A stretch of 64,000 nucleotides of DNA from an uncultured Desulfovibrionaceae bacterium. GTDB taxonomy: Bacteria > Desulfobacterota > Desulfovibrionia > Desulfovibrionales > Desulfovibrionaceae. The stretch's first letter is position 1. Each line of letters begins with the position of its first letter. The stretch is from assembly GCA_949741925.1 (NCBI GenBank), contig CATJOY010000039.1:18598-82597 (forward strand). The letters run 5' to 3'. Both the position numbers and the translations under genes were made by a program. Shown here in pieces: positions 34,904-44,492 of this stretch. The notes under the pieces were generated by a model. It saw only the letters and a program-made list of their open reading frames with translations. It was not told where the DNA came from and did no database searches.

Positions 34904-34931
34904 TTGCTCCGACCGCAAAGCGATATATGCT
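34904..34931 (+). promoter_or_regulatory. possible promoter before the small exported protein and tamA
   Basis: TTGCTC (34904-34909) and TATGCT (34926-34931) are 16 bases apart. The start point would fall about 30 bases before the ATG at 34969. Confidence 0.4.
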
Positions 34932-34968
34932 GCCCGTTGTTCCGCTTCTGAAATATAAGGGAATCAGT

Positions 34969-35367
34969 ATGAAAAAAATGGTGTTCGCCCTCTGCCTTCT
35001 CTTTCTCTGCGCCGCTACGGCCTCGGGAACGAGTTCGGAACAGACCGAGCGCTCTTGCCTGTACTGTGGCTTGAATCCCGCAGAAGCAGGGGGCAGCCGG
35101 AGCCATCCGGAGGCCTTGCCCGCGGAGCAGCGCACCCGGAACACTCCCGGCGCTCTGCCCATTCCGGAGCCCAAAGGGCATTGGCCGGCTCCGCGAACAA
35201 GCCGAGCCCAAAGCATGGCGGCAGCCGGCCCTATAGACTGCGGAAAGACGGGCACTTCACAGCATACCGTCAAGGCCACGCTCGGGGCCTCTGTTCTCCG
35301 CCTCAAGAATTCCGGGCTCTCCCGCTTTCTTCTCCGCATTCCCGAAGCAACCTTGAAGCTCTCGTGA
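34969..35367 (+). CDS. small exported protein of unknown function
   Basis: A 132-residue frame with a clear signal peptide (MKKMVFALCLLFLCAATASG), AAGGGA seven bases before the ATG and a promoter upstream. The mature part is Pro/Arg/Ser-rich and contains one CLYC pair but no recognised domain. Its composition after residue 30 looks poorly coding, so the true gene may be shorter, frameshifted or degraded. It ends eight bases before tamA. Confidence 0.4.
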   Translation: MKKMVFALCLLFLCAATASGTSSEQTERSCLYCGLNPAEAGGSRSHPEALPAEQRTRNTPGALPIPEPKGHWPAPRTSRAQSMAAAGPIDCGKTGTSQHTVKATLGASVLRLKNSGLSRFLLRIPEATLKLS

Positions 35368-35374
35368 TCCGCCG

Positions 35375-37564
35375 ATGTCCAGCATCTTCCAGCGAGTTCC
35401 CCGTTGCCGCCTGAGCCTGGCGCTCCTCTGCGTTCTGCTGCTGGCGGGCTGTGCGGGCAAAGACCCGTTGCTTTCGGTATTAGATTCGCATGTCGGCGAA
35501 GAGACTACGGCCAGGGAAGCCGATATGCTGGTGGCTGGAGACCCGGCCGGTCCGATTCCCAAACCGCATATTCCCGAAGGCTTGCTGGCCGCGGCAGCGG
35601 CCGAAAAACCCGCTGAGCCGCCAACGGACCAAAAAGCAGCTATCGCCTACACGGTGGAAAGCGTCTCCCGGGATGCTCCCGAAGTTGCCGAACGCTTTTC
35701 GGCGGTCAATTCGCTCTCCCGATTGCGGGACGTGCCCTTGCATACCCTTACCGGCCTGGAACAACGCCTGGAAAATTCTCTTAAAGAAGGCAATGATCTC
35801 TTGCATTCGCTGGGGTTTTATGACGGCACGGTCAACGGGAGAATATTTCTCCCGCCACCAGGGCCCCAAGGGGGGATGTCCCCCCCCGCCTCCGCGGGCG
35901 AAGCCCCTGCGGCAGCCGCAACCGGCGGAACCGGAGGGGAGCCCTCCGCCCCTTCGGCCCCCCCGGTTCGGGTCTTGGTCACCTTCCGGCCGGGCCCCCT
36001 CTATCACGTAGGGACGAGCGAAATCATCCGCACAACGGGACCGGCGCTGCCCAACGGGACGGGAACGGATCAAGCCCCGGCTGAAGAAGTGGCCGCCGCC
36101 GCCGTGCTGGCCGCCGCCTACGCCGGAGCAGCCCGGAACCTTGCCGGTCCGCAAACGCCTCCGGATGCCCCAAAGCTCCCCACAACCCTGGCTGATGCAG
36201 GCCTGCCCGAGGGAGCGCCGGCCATAGCTCAGGATGTGCTCAATGCCGTGGATAGGGTGCTGCAAGATTTCCGGAACCGGGGATACCCCCATGCCGTTAT
36301 TGCCTCTACCCGCTACGTGCTGGATCGAGAAAAAAAACTGCTTGAGTCACAGGTAACCGTCAACTCCGGCCACTATGCCCGCATGGGGAAAATCATCTTA
36401 CGCGGTCAGGAGACGGTCAAAGATTCGTATTTACGTAACCTGCGCACCTGGCGCCCCGGAGAGCCCTGGAGCCAGGACAAAGTTGAGGAGTTCCGCGAAG
36501 CTCTCCGCAACAGCGGACTTTTTGCCAGCATCAACCTGGAGCCGGCGGAAACGCTGGATGATCAAGGCCGCCTGGATATCGTTACAACCCTCGAAGCCGG
36601 ACCGAGACGGACTCTTGGCGGCGCGCTCAAGTACGACACGGATTTCGGCGTCGGCGTTGTGGGCTTCTGGGAAAATCGGAACCTCACCGGCCGTGGGGAT
36701 AACCTTCGCTTTGATGCCCCTATCTGGCAGGATATGCAACAGGTGACCGCAAAATACCGCCTGCCCTTTTTTCTGCGTAAGGATCAAGATTTTATAGCGC
36801 AGGCAGCGGGCATCAACCAAAAAACCGACGCCTATGATCTCCAGGCCGGCCGCGTTGCCGCCGGTATCGAACGGCGTGTCGGCCGCAACTGGAACATTGC
36901 CGTTCAGGCCATTCTGGAAGGCGGTTCCCTGAAGGATCCGGATAAAAGCCGCACTGAATACTTCATGGCCGGCCTGCCCACAACCGTTACCTACAGTACC
37001 GCCAATAGCCTGCTGAACGCCACGGAAGGCGTTCGGATTTCCGTATCCGTTGCTCCGTATACCGGAGAATACCGAGATTCCTTTACCGTAGCCCGGAGCC
37101 GGGTGGATATAGAGACCTATCTCCCGCTTGTGGGCAAAGACCGCTTGATTCTGGCCCTGCGCGGCTCCGGGGGGCTGCTTGCGGGCGGCTCCTCCTCCCA
37201 CGTGCCGCCTTCGGTGCGCTTCTATGCCGGGGGCGGCGGGTCTGTACGCGGGTATGAGTACCAATCTCTCGGCCCGCGCAACAGCAAACGCGATCCTCTG
37301 GGCGGCGGCGCGCTGGCGGAAATAAGCATTGAACCCCGGCTGAGAATCGGTGAAAACTGGGGCCTGGTGGCCTTTCTGGATGGCGGCAATGTCTACGATA
37401 TGCCGGATATGGAATACGGCACGGATTTACGCTGGGGGGCCGGGCTCGGCTTCCGCTATTATACCGCCATCGGCCCGGTGCGCTTTGATGTGGCAACGCC
37501 CCTCAACCCCCGCAAGCACGATGAGTCGTTGCAGTTCTATATCAGCATAGGGCAGAGTTTCTAA
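35375..37564 (+). CDS. tamA: Omp85-family outer membrane assembly protein, TamA-like
   Basis: A 729-residue protein. The N-terminus ends in a lipobox (LLLAGC, Cys at about residue 26), which is unusual for TamA. POTRA-like segments follow (about 80-150, 275-330 and 335-400), interrupted by two Pro/Ala/Gly-rich inserts (about 159-203 and 212-277). The C-terminal half is a 16-strand-type barrel with the Omp85 L6 motif SVRGYEYQ near residue 625 and a terminal phenylalanine (FYISIGQSF) as outer-membrane sorting signal. The gene overlaps tamB by one base (TAATG), so the pair encodes the translocation and assembly module. Confidence 0.85.
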   Translation: MSSIFQRVPRCRLSLALLCVLLLAGCAGKDPLLSVLDSHVGEETTAREADMLVAGDPAGPIPKPHIPEGLLAAAAAEKPAEPPTDQKAAIAYTVESVSRDAPEVAERFSAVNSLSRLRDVPLHTLTGLEQRLENSLKEGNDLLHSLGFYDGTVNGRIFLPPPGPQGGMSPPASAGEAPAAAATGGTGGEPSAPSAPPVRVLVTFRPGPLYHVGTSEIIRTTGPALPNGTGTDQAPAEEVAAAAVLAAAYAGAARNLAGPQTPPDAPKLPTTLADAGLPEGAPAIAQDVLNAVDRVLQDFRNRGYPHAVIASTRYVLDREKKLLESQVTVNSGHYARMGKIILRGQETVKDSYLRNLRTWRPGEPWSQDKVEEFREALRNSGLFASINLEPAETLDDQGRLDIVTTLEAGPRRTLGGALKYDTDFGVGVVGFWENRNLTGRGDNLRFDAPIWQDMQQVTAKYRLPFFLRKDQDFIAQAAGINQKTDAYDLQAGRVAAGIERRVGRNWNIAVQAILEGGSLKDPDKSRTEYFMAGLPTTVTYSTANSLLNATEGVRISVSVAPYTGEYRDSFTVARSRVDIETYLPLVGKDRLILALRGSGGLLAGGSSSHVPPSVRFYAGGGGSVRGYEYQSLGPRNSKRDPLGGGALAEISIEPRLRIGENWGLVAFLDGGNVYDMPDMEYGTDLRWGAGLGFRYYTAIGPVRFDVATPLNPRKHDESLQFYISIGQSF

Positions 37565-40500
37565 TGAGCGAACACGCAGCCCCTTCCATCCCCATTGAAA
37601 AACAGCGCGCGCCCCGGCGGAAAGTGTGGCGCTGGCTGCTCCGCGGCCTCCTCGTTCTCCTGCTCCTTATTGTGCTTATTCCTCTCGGCGCCCTCCTGGC
37701 GCTGCGCTCCTCCTGGGGCGAGCGGCAGATTGCGGATCTGGCCCAATCCCTGCTGGCGGCGCAGGGCTATGATCTGCGCATCGGCGGCATTGAAGGGCCC
37801 CTGCCCATCCACCTGCTGCTCCGTGACATCAGCCTGAGCGATAGCCAAGGCCTCCTCTTCCGGGCTTCGGAACTGGAGCTTTCTCTTGCATGGCGCTCGC
37901 TTCTGAGCAAAACCCTGCGCCTGGACCTGCTGGCCCTGCGGCAACCGGAACTGTTCCGCCTGCCCTCCACAGCGGGCTCCGGCGAACCGACGCCCCCGCA
38001 GAATCCGGAGACGCCCTTGAGTTTGCCCTCCCTTCCCCTGGCCCTTGAGGCCGAAGCCCTGCGCATCGAAGGCGGCATTCTGCATCCGGCCGCTCTGGGA
38101 TTCAGCCCGCCGGAGAACGCGCCGCCGCTGCTGGCCTCTCTCCACACGCTTACCGTGGATATTCTGGCCGGCGCCGCGCTGCGGCAGGGCGTTGCCACGG
38201 CCCACGCGGACGCGCACGCCCAAACCAACAATGATATGGCCCTGCACCTGGCGCTCAAGGATCTCCGCTTCAACTTTGATGCCGCCTTGCAAGGGACGGG
38301 CGAGGCCACGGCCCTCTTGGAAGCGCCGTTAGGAGGACGCCGGGAAACGCTTTCCCTGGCGTTGGAAACACGCGTAAACCTCCCGCCGCATGCGCCCTTG
38401 AACCGGCTTTCTCTTGCCGTGCCCCGCCTTTCGCTCCAGGGCATGGGGCTGGAATGCTCCATGAACGGCCTGCTGGACCTGGCTGCCGGTTCCCTGACGG
38501 CGGCTATCGCTCTGGACAGCCCCCCGGGGGCGGCCTGGCAAACACTGCTGACCGACCTGGGCGGCCTGGACCAGAAGTTACTCGCGGCTCTGGCTGACCC
38601 CCTGCATCTTAAAGGGGATCTTGCCGCAAGCGCCAAAGGCCGTGTTACTCTGGCCCTGGATACTCTGCGGGCGGGCGTTCTGACCGCCTCCGGGGATCTG
38701 GCGGCTCTGCCCGGACCCGGGGAAAGCCTCGGAACCGGTCTGGACCGGCTGCTCCATGACGGCTCCCTGGAAGCCAAGCTGCGCCTCGCGGTTTCCGATC
38801 TGGCGCCGTTGGCCTCAGGTTTTTCCGGGCCGGTCCGGGCCGAGCTGGATGCTTCAGGCAACCTCGGCAAGCTGAGCGGAAAACTGACCGCCTCAAGCCC
38901 TCGCCTCGGCACCCGGGCGGGCGATATACAAGCCCTTCAACTTGACCTGACGGCGGCGCTGACCTCGCTGAACAACGGCGCAGGGCTGCGCGGCAACGGC
39001 CGCTTGCGGGCCTCGGCGGCCGGGGCTCCGGGAGGGCCCGCTCGGGCCGGAGCCATCTGGGAACTTTCTCTGCCGCTCATCGGCGCGCTGCTCCCCCCCG
39101 CTATGCCGGCGGTTGCAACGGCCGCGCCGCTCCCGGAACAGGGCCCGAACACCACACCGGGCGATGCCTTGCCCAAAGAAACAGGGGATCGCCCCGCTCC
39201 GGCAAGAGCAGCCGCCCGAGGGCCAGAACCGCTTGCCGCGCCGGGAACTGCCCCGGAAACCCGCCCGGCAGGAACACCGGTAGCAGGGGATACAGTGCAG
39301 ACGGCCGAAGCCGCCGCCCCGCTTCCTTCCTCCGTTCCTTCCAGCCCGGATATTGCCGCCTTGCGCCGTGATGGCTCCCTTTCGTTGCGCGAGCTGGATA
39401 TACACGGCTTCGGCCTGGATTTGCGGGGGGATCTGCGGGCCACCGTGGCCGCCGCCCTGCTCGCCCCCACGCCGGAAGAAAAACACAGGATGCAGAGCCG
39501 CGAGACGCATCGCGCGGCCTACGATCTTGGGACTCTCTGGCCCGAGGGCCTGGCTCTCAACGGCACAGCCGCCCTTGCCGTCCGCGACTGGCAGCCCCTT
39601 GCCGATATTTCCGGCCTGGATTTTCAGGGCGAAGATGTCGCGGCAGACCTGCGCTTTGTCCATTCCGGAGGCATCCAAGCCCTGGCCGCAGATCTGCGCC
39701 TGGCCTCCTTCAGCCTGCCGGAACAGGCCAACGGGGAAACGGCCGGGAGGCAATTGCTTTCCCTTAACCGGCTCACGGCGGCTTTGGAAGCGCGGTTGCA
39801 ACGGCCTTACCCCAGCATCCACCTGGAGGCGCAGAGTGAGGGCGGCCAAGCCGGACCCGCCGCCTGGAACAGCCTTACCGCCAGCCTGGAGAGCAACGGC
39901 CGCCAGGGCAATTTTGCAGTCGGGCTGACAGCGGATGATCTGCTGGCCTTGCCGGGCGCGGCTGCCGTTGATGCAAGCCCGCGCAACCAACAGATCCGCA
40001 TTGTTCAGGCTTCGGAGACGCCGCGCCGCCGCCGGGCAGGAAGTTCCACCCTCGCTCCGGAAGAGCGCCAGGCAGCGCGCCAAGCCCGCCGTCAGCAACG
40101 CCTGGAAAAACGGGCCGCACAGCGCGCCAACGCGCAGCATATTGAAATCAAAGGCGCTTACGATTTGGCGGCCAAGGAGCTGACCGTGGAAACCTTGTCC
40201 GCCCGGGATAGGGCGCGGCAACTGGCTCTCCACCAGCAAGGCGCTCTCCGGGCTTCCTTTGCCGACGGCATCCGGATCTCAGGCCTGAATCTTGCCATGA
40301 CCCCGGGCGGCACGCTCACGGCAGACGCCACGTTACGGCCGGGAACGCTGGCGGCGCGGGCCAACCTTTCGGCCCTGCCGCTGGGGCTTGTAGAGAGCTT
40401 CATCAAGGCCGGGCTTCCCGAAGGCCTGCTCAGCGCCGCCGTGGATATACGGCAGGGGCGGCAAGGCCCTGAAGGCACCCTGCAAGCCCGCTTGGCGCTT

Positions 40501-42081
40501 GATCATGCCGCGCTGGGGCTCCCCCTCCCGGATCCTTCCGCAACGGCCCCGCCGGATTTTTCCCTGGAAGCAGCCCTGGGACGAAAAAACGGCAAGCTGC
40601 TCCTGGAAGGACACGGCACCCTCGCCCTGCTGCAAGACCTCAGCCCCCGGGCCGAGCTGAACGGAGCCCCGCCAAGCGGGCCGCTGACCTTCAGCCTGCC
40701 CTTGCGGCTGGAGGCAAACGGCCTGCCCCTGCCTGACATGCAGGCTCCCTTCCGGGCCGCCTTCACCTGGACCGGTTCCTTACAGCCTCTCTGGCAGGTT
40801 GTGCCGCTGCCGGATATGGAAGCCTCCGGCCTGGTTTCGGTCAATGCGGCCGTCAGCGGCACTCTTGCCAAACCGGTTTTCAGTGGGGCAGCCTACCTTG
40901 TCAACGGCCGCTTCACGGATAAAGCCGCCGGCTACATGCTTGCCGATATTGCCTTGGAAGCCACGGTATCTGAAGAAGGAGCCATTGCCATGCTCCTTTC
41001 GGCCACAGACGGCGCCAAGGGCAGCCTGGGGCTGGAAGGCTCCCTTGATCCGCACCGGGATGAACCCCTGAATTTCCGCGGCCAGATCCTGCATCTTGCC
41101 CCGTTGCATCGGGATGACCTCAGCATCACCCTGAGCGGGCTTTTGAGCGCCAAAGGCTCCTTGGCCGCGCCACGAGTGGGCGCGGAGATCATCGTTGAGC
41201 GCGGGGAGCTGCTCTTGACCTCCCTCGGCGGCGGCTCCATCCCCACGCTGGATATCAGCGAGCCCGCCCAGGAAGCCATGGAACGCCGCTACGGCCCGGC
41301 GCTGGATGTAAAGGTGAGCGTGCCTCGCCGCTTCTTTATCCGCGGCCATGGCCTGGATAGCGAGTGGGGCGGAAATCTTGCCGTCACCGGGCGGGCCTCG
41401 GAGCCGATTCTGGTGGGCTCGCTCCATCCGGTTCGCGGCACCTTTGACCTGCTCTCCCGAACCTTTTCCTTTAACGACGGGGAAATCACCTTTGACGGCG
41501 GAACCCGGATCAATCCGGGCATCAATCTGGAATTGACCTATACAAGCCCCAACCTGGAGGCCATCATTCGGGCCAGGGGCACGGCGGCCAAGCCGCGGCT
41601 GACCCTGGAAAGCAGGCCGCCGGTGCCTCAAGATGAGGTGCTGGCCCAAGTGCTCTTTGGCAAACGGCTTTCGGAACTCAGCCGCTTCGAGGCCTTGCAG
41701 CTTGCCAACGGCCTGCGCGAACTGGCCGGATTTGGCACAGGAGAATTCAACCCTCTGGCCGATATCCGCAAGGCCACGGGCTTTGACGTGCTGCGCCTGG
41801 GATCTACCGGAGACGACGGGCAAGCCCGCTCGGATTCCGGCCTTGGGGAAAACCTGACCGGCCCTTCCGCCGGGGCGGATTCCATGGATGCTGCCGGCGA
41901 CCCGACCCTTGAAGCAGGCAAATATATCGGGGATGATATCTATATCGGCGTTGAACAGGGGCTAACCCAGGAAGATACCGCCGTGCGCGTGGAAATCGAA
42001 CTTACGCCCAGCATCACCGTGCAGGGGCGCACCGGCACCACCTCCAGCCAGGTGGGCATTGGCTGGAAAAACGATTATTAA
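37564..42081 (+). CDS. tamB: translocation and assembly module subunit TamB
   Basis: A 1505-residue AsmA-like envelope protein. One N-terminal helix (about residues 18-40) anchors it in the inner membrane, followed by a very long repetitive beta region expected to span the periplasm as a hydrophobic groove. The C-terminal 300 residues are the conserved TamB domain (DLLSRTFSFNDGEITFDGG; PRLTLESRPPVPQDEVLAQVLFGK; final VGIGWKND). A Pro/Ala-rich insert at about 509-595 has low complexity. It works with TamA and is implicated in barrel-protein insertion and phospholipid transport. tamA and tamB are translationally coupled. Confidence 0.92.
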   Translation: MSEHAAPSIPIEKQRAPRRKVWRWLLRGLLVLLLLIVLIPLGALLALRSSWGERQIADLAQSLLAAQGYDLRIGGIEGPLPIHLLLRDISLSDSQGLLFRASELELSLAWRSLLSKTLRLDLLALRQPELFRLPSTAGSGEPTPPQNPETPLSLPSLPLALEAEALRIEGGILHPAALGFSPPENAPPLLASLHTLTVDILAGAALRQGVATAHADAHAQTNNDMALHLALKDLRFNFDAALQGTGEATALLEAPLGGRRETLSLALETRVNLPPHAPLNRLSLAVPRLSLQGMGLECSMNGLLDLAAGSLTAAIALDSPPGAAWQTLLTDLGGLDQKLLAALADPLHLKGDLAASAKGRVTLALDTLRAGVLTASGDLAALPGPGESLGTGLDRLLHDGSLEAKLRLAVSDLAPLASGFSGPVRAELDASGNLGKLSGKLTASSPRLGTRAGDIQALQLDLTAALTSLNNGAGLRGNGRLRASAAGAPGGPARAGAIWELSLPLIGALLPPAMPAVATAAPLPEQGPNTTPGDALPKETGDRPAPARAAARGPEPLAAPGTAPETRPAGTPVAGDTVQTAEAAAPLPSSVPSSPDIAALRRDGSLSLRELDIHGFGLDLRGDLRATVAAALLAPTPEEKHRMQSRETHRAAYDLGTLWPEGLALNGTAALAVRDWQPLADISGLDFQGEDVAADLRFVHSGGIQALAADLRLASFSLPEQANGETAGRQLLSLNRLTAALEARLQRPYPSIHLEAQSEGGQAGPAAWNSLTASLESNGRQGNFAVGLTADDLLALPGAAAVDASPRNQQIRIVQASETPRRRRAGSSTLAPEERQAARQARRQQRLEKRAAQRANAQHIEIKGAYDLAAKELTVETLSARDRARQLALHQQGALRASFADGIRISGLNLAMTPGGTLTADATLRPGTLAARANLSALPLGLVESFIKAGLPEGLLSAAVDIRQGRQGPEGTLQARLALDHAALGLPLPDPSATAPPDFSLEAALGRKNGKLLLEGHGTLALLQDLSPRAELNGAPPSGPLTFSLPLRLEANGLPLPDMQAPFRAAFTWTGSLQPLWQVVPLPDMEASGLVSVNAAVSGTLAKPVFSGAAYLVNGRFTDKAAGYMLADIALEATVSEEGAIAMLLSATDGAKGSLGLEGSLDPHRDEPLNFRGQILHLAPLHRDDLSITLSGLLSAKGSLAAPRVGAEIIVERGELLLTSLGGGSIPTLDISEPAQEAMERRYGPALDVKVSVPRRFFIRGHGLDSEWGGNLAVTGRASEPILVGSLHPVRGTFDLLSRTFSFNDGEITFDGGTRINPGINLELTYTSPNLEAIIRARGTAAKPRLTLESRPPVPQDEVLAQVLFGKRLSELSRFEALQLANGLRELAGFGTGEFNPLADIRKATGFDVLRLGSTGDDGQARSDSGLGENLTGPSAGADSMDAAGDPTLEAGKYIGDDIYIGVEQGLTQEDTAVRVEIELTPSITVQGRTGTTSSQVGIGWKNDY

Positions 42082-42635
42082 GGGCTGTTCCCCTGAGCTT
42101 GCCGCTGCTGGGCCGCCCTTTCCCCTGGCGGCTCCGGCCGGAACAATCAAGCTCGGGCCTGCCCGCGGCCTCCATCCGCTTTTTTTCCCTCTTCCCGGCC
42201 GGAGAAAAGCTTTCGGCTTTTCCCGGCTCCCCTGCCGTATGTCCCCCCAGAGCAGGGCCCCGGGCAGGCGCTCTTTCTTAGCCGCCTCATGACCTAGGGC
42301 ATACCCTGGCGCCGCCCCTAAGGCAGAGGCGTGGCCCGGGACACGCCCCAGGGAAGCAGCCTTGGTCCACGGCCGCCGGGTTTCCGTTACCACCGGGTTT
42401 CCGTAGCTGTCGGGCTGTGGCCGCCGGATTTCCGTCGCCTGCCCCCCCACGCCGCCGGTGGCGAGCAGCAACACTCTCCTCGTAAGACAAGGCCGGCCGC
42501 CTTGGCAGCGGACAAAAGCGCCGGGCCTCTCTATATTTTGATCGACTTTTCCATAGAATTATTAGATGGTAAACCCTATGGAAGCGGCTCATTATACCCC
42601 GGCATGCCGCTTTCCCCATCTATAAGGAGGTCGTT
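42082..42635. repeat. intergenic stretch with three 15-base repeats and the fhs promoter
   Basis: No gene is seen. CCGCCGGGTTTCCGT (42373-42387), CCACCGGGTTTCCGT (42390-42404) and CCGCCGGATTTCCGT (42421-42435) are near-identical direct repeats. CCATAG/CTATGG (about 42551 and 42575) is an inverted repeat flanking the -10 region of fhs. Confidence 0.5.
42538..42565 (+). promoter_or_regulatory. promoter of fhs
   Basis: TTGATC (42538-42543) and TATTAG (42560-42565) are 16 bases apart, giving a leader of about 65 bases. Confidence 0.45.
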
Positions 42636-44411
42636 ATGGCACTGGACCCCAGGAACCACCCGGATTGGCAGATTGCTCAGGATGCTGAAAGCCGGATGAA
42701 AACCATTTATGAAATCGGCCGGGAGTTCGGCTTAGAAGAGAAGGAGCTCCTCCCTTACGGCCATGTTATGGGAAAAGTGGATTTCCGCTCTGTGCTCAGC
42801 CGTTGCGCCAACAAAGCCAACGGCAAGTATATCGATGTAACCGCCATTACGCCAACGCCCCTTGGAGAGGGCAAATCCACCACCACCATCGGCTTGGTCC
42901 AAGGGCTGGGCAAACGCGGCTTCAAAACCTCCGCCGCCATCCGCCAGCCTTCAGGAGGGCCGACCATGGGCGCAAAGGGCTCCGCCGCCGGCGGCGGGCT
43001 CTCCCAATGCATTCCGCTCACTCAATATTCCTTGGGCTTCACCGGAGATATCAACGCCATCATGAATGCCCACAACTTGGCCATGGTCGCCCTGACCGCC
43101 AGGATGCAGCACGAGCGCAACTATTCTGATGAAAAGCTGCTCAAACTCTCCGGCCTGCCCCGTCTGAACATCGATCCCACCAGCGTCTCCATGGGCTGGG
43201 TCATCGATTTCTGCGCTCAGGCCCTGCGCAACATCATCATCGGCATCGACGGCCCGGGCGGCAAAAACGACGGATACATGATGCGTTCGCGCTTCGATAT
43301 TGCTGTTTCCTCCGAAGTCATGGCTATTCTGGCTGTCGCCCGCGATCTCAAAGACCTGCGCGAACGCATCGGCCGCATCATTGTGGCGCTGGATCGCGAG
43401 GGCAAGCCCGTGACAACCGCTGATCTGCGGGTTGACGGAGCCATGACGGCTTGGCTGGTGGAGGCCGTCAACCCCAACCTGATTCAGACCATCGAGGGCC
43501 AGCCCGTGTTGGTCCACGCCGGGCCCTTTGCCAACATTGCCATCGGTCAAAGTTCCGTCATCGCCGACCGGGTCGGCCTCAAGCTCAGCGAGTACCACGT
43601 CACCGAATCAGGGTTCGGCGCGGACATCGGCTTTGAAAAATTCTGTAACCTCAAATGCCACTATTCCGGGCTTATTCCTGATGCCGCCGTTGTTGTGGCC
43701 ACGGTCCGCGCCCTTAAGAGCCACGGCGGCGCGCCGGTCCCGCGTCTGGGCCATCCGCTGCCTGAGGCCTATTCCCAAGAAAACGTTGCCTTTGTGGAAA
43801 AAGGCTGCGCCAACCTGCTTCACCATATCGCCACCGTGAAAAAATTCGGCATCTCCCCGGTGGTTTGCATTAACGCCTTTATCACCGACACCAAGGCGGA
43901 AATCAAAAAAATCCGCGAACTCTGCGAGGCGGTCGGCGCTCGGGTGGCCGTTTCCCGCCATTGGGAATCAGGCGGCGAAGGCGCGCTTGAACTGGCTGAC
44001 GCTGTTATCGAGGCCGCTAACGAGCCCTCGACATTCAAACCGCTCTATGATTGGTCCCTGCCCTACCAGGAACGCATTGAACTGATCGCCCGGGAGGTGT
44101 ACGGCGCAGACGGCGTGGACTTTGCCCCCAAGGCCCACGCAGCCCTTGCCAAGCTCAATGAGGAAGGCAAACATCAGGAAATGGGCCTGTGCATGGTCAA
44201 AACCCACCTCTCCCTTACCGATGATCCGACCATCAAGGGCGCGCCCACGGGCTGGCGGCTCCAGGTTCGCGATATCATGACTTACGGCGGCGCGGGCTTT
44301 GTGGTGCCTTTGGCCGGAGCCATCACCCTCATGCCCGGCACCGGCTCCAAACCCGCATACTACAACGTGGATGTGGATACCGAAACCGGCCGCGTCAGCG
44401 GCATATTCTAA
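42636..44411 (+). CDS. fhs: formate-tetrahydrofolate ligase
   Basis: A 591-residue ATP-dependent enzyme that makes 10-formyl-tetrahydrofolate from formate. The P-loop TPLGEGKSTTT lies at about residues 72-82, followed by RQPSGGPTMGAKG and FTGDINAIMNAHN, all typical of the family. The C-terminus contains TYGGAGFVVPLAG and LMPGTGSKPA. Length is slightly above the usual 560. AAGGAGG precedes the ATG. A strong terminator follows, so it is monocistronic. Together with folD, 2.4 kb downstream, it supplies one-carbon units for purines and formyl-Met. Confidence 0.96.
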   Translation: MALDPRNHPDWQIAQDAESRMKTIYEIGREFGLEEKELLPYGHVMGKVDFRSVLSRCANKANGKYIDVTAITPTPLGEGKSTTTIGLVQGLGKRGFKTSAAIRQPSGGPTMGAKGSAAGGGLSQCIPLTQYSLGFTGDINAIMNAHNLAMVALTARMQHERNYSDEKLLKLSGLPRLNIDPTSVSMGWVIDFCAQALRNIIIGIDGPGGKNDGYMMRSRFDIAVSSEVMAILAVARDLKDLRERIGRIIVALDREGKPVTTADLRVDGAMTAWLVEAVNPNLIQTIEGQPVLVHAGPFANIAIGQSSVIADRVGLKLSEYHVTESGFGADIGFEKFCNLKCHYSGLIPDAAVVVATVRALKSHGGAPVPRLGHPLPEAYSQENVAFVEKGCANLLHHIATVKKFGISPVVCINAFITDTKAEIKKIRELCEAVGARVAVSRHWESGGEGALELADAVIEAANEPSTFKPLYDWSLPYQERIELIAREVYGADGVDFAPKAHAALAKLNEEGKHQEMGLCMVKTHLSLTDDPTIKGAPTGWRLQVRDIMTYGGAGFVVPLAGAITLMPGTGSKPAYYNVDVDTETGRVSGIF

Positions 44412-44452
44412 GCCTTTCAAGCCGCATACGGCCGATCGTCAAAAAACCGTCA

Positions 44453-44492
44453 GGCCTTCCGCCCCTCCCGGAGCGGAAGGCCACAATTTTTT
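44453..44492 (+). terminator. rho-independent terminator of fhs
   Basis: GGCCTTCCGC (44453-44462) pairs with GCGGAAGGCC (44473-44482), followed by ACAATTTTTT. Confidence 0.88.

Noticed and set aside
38893..41823. Long minus-strand frames opposite tamB
   Set aside because: Shadows of a high-GC gene; no domains or start sites.
42373..42435. Three repeats as a CRISPR array
   Set aside because: Repeats are only 15 bases, spacers are 2 and 16 bases, and no cas genes are present.
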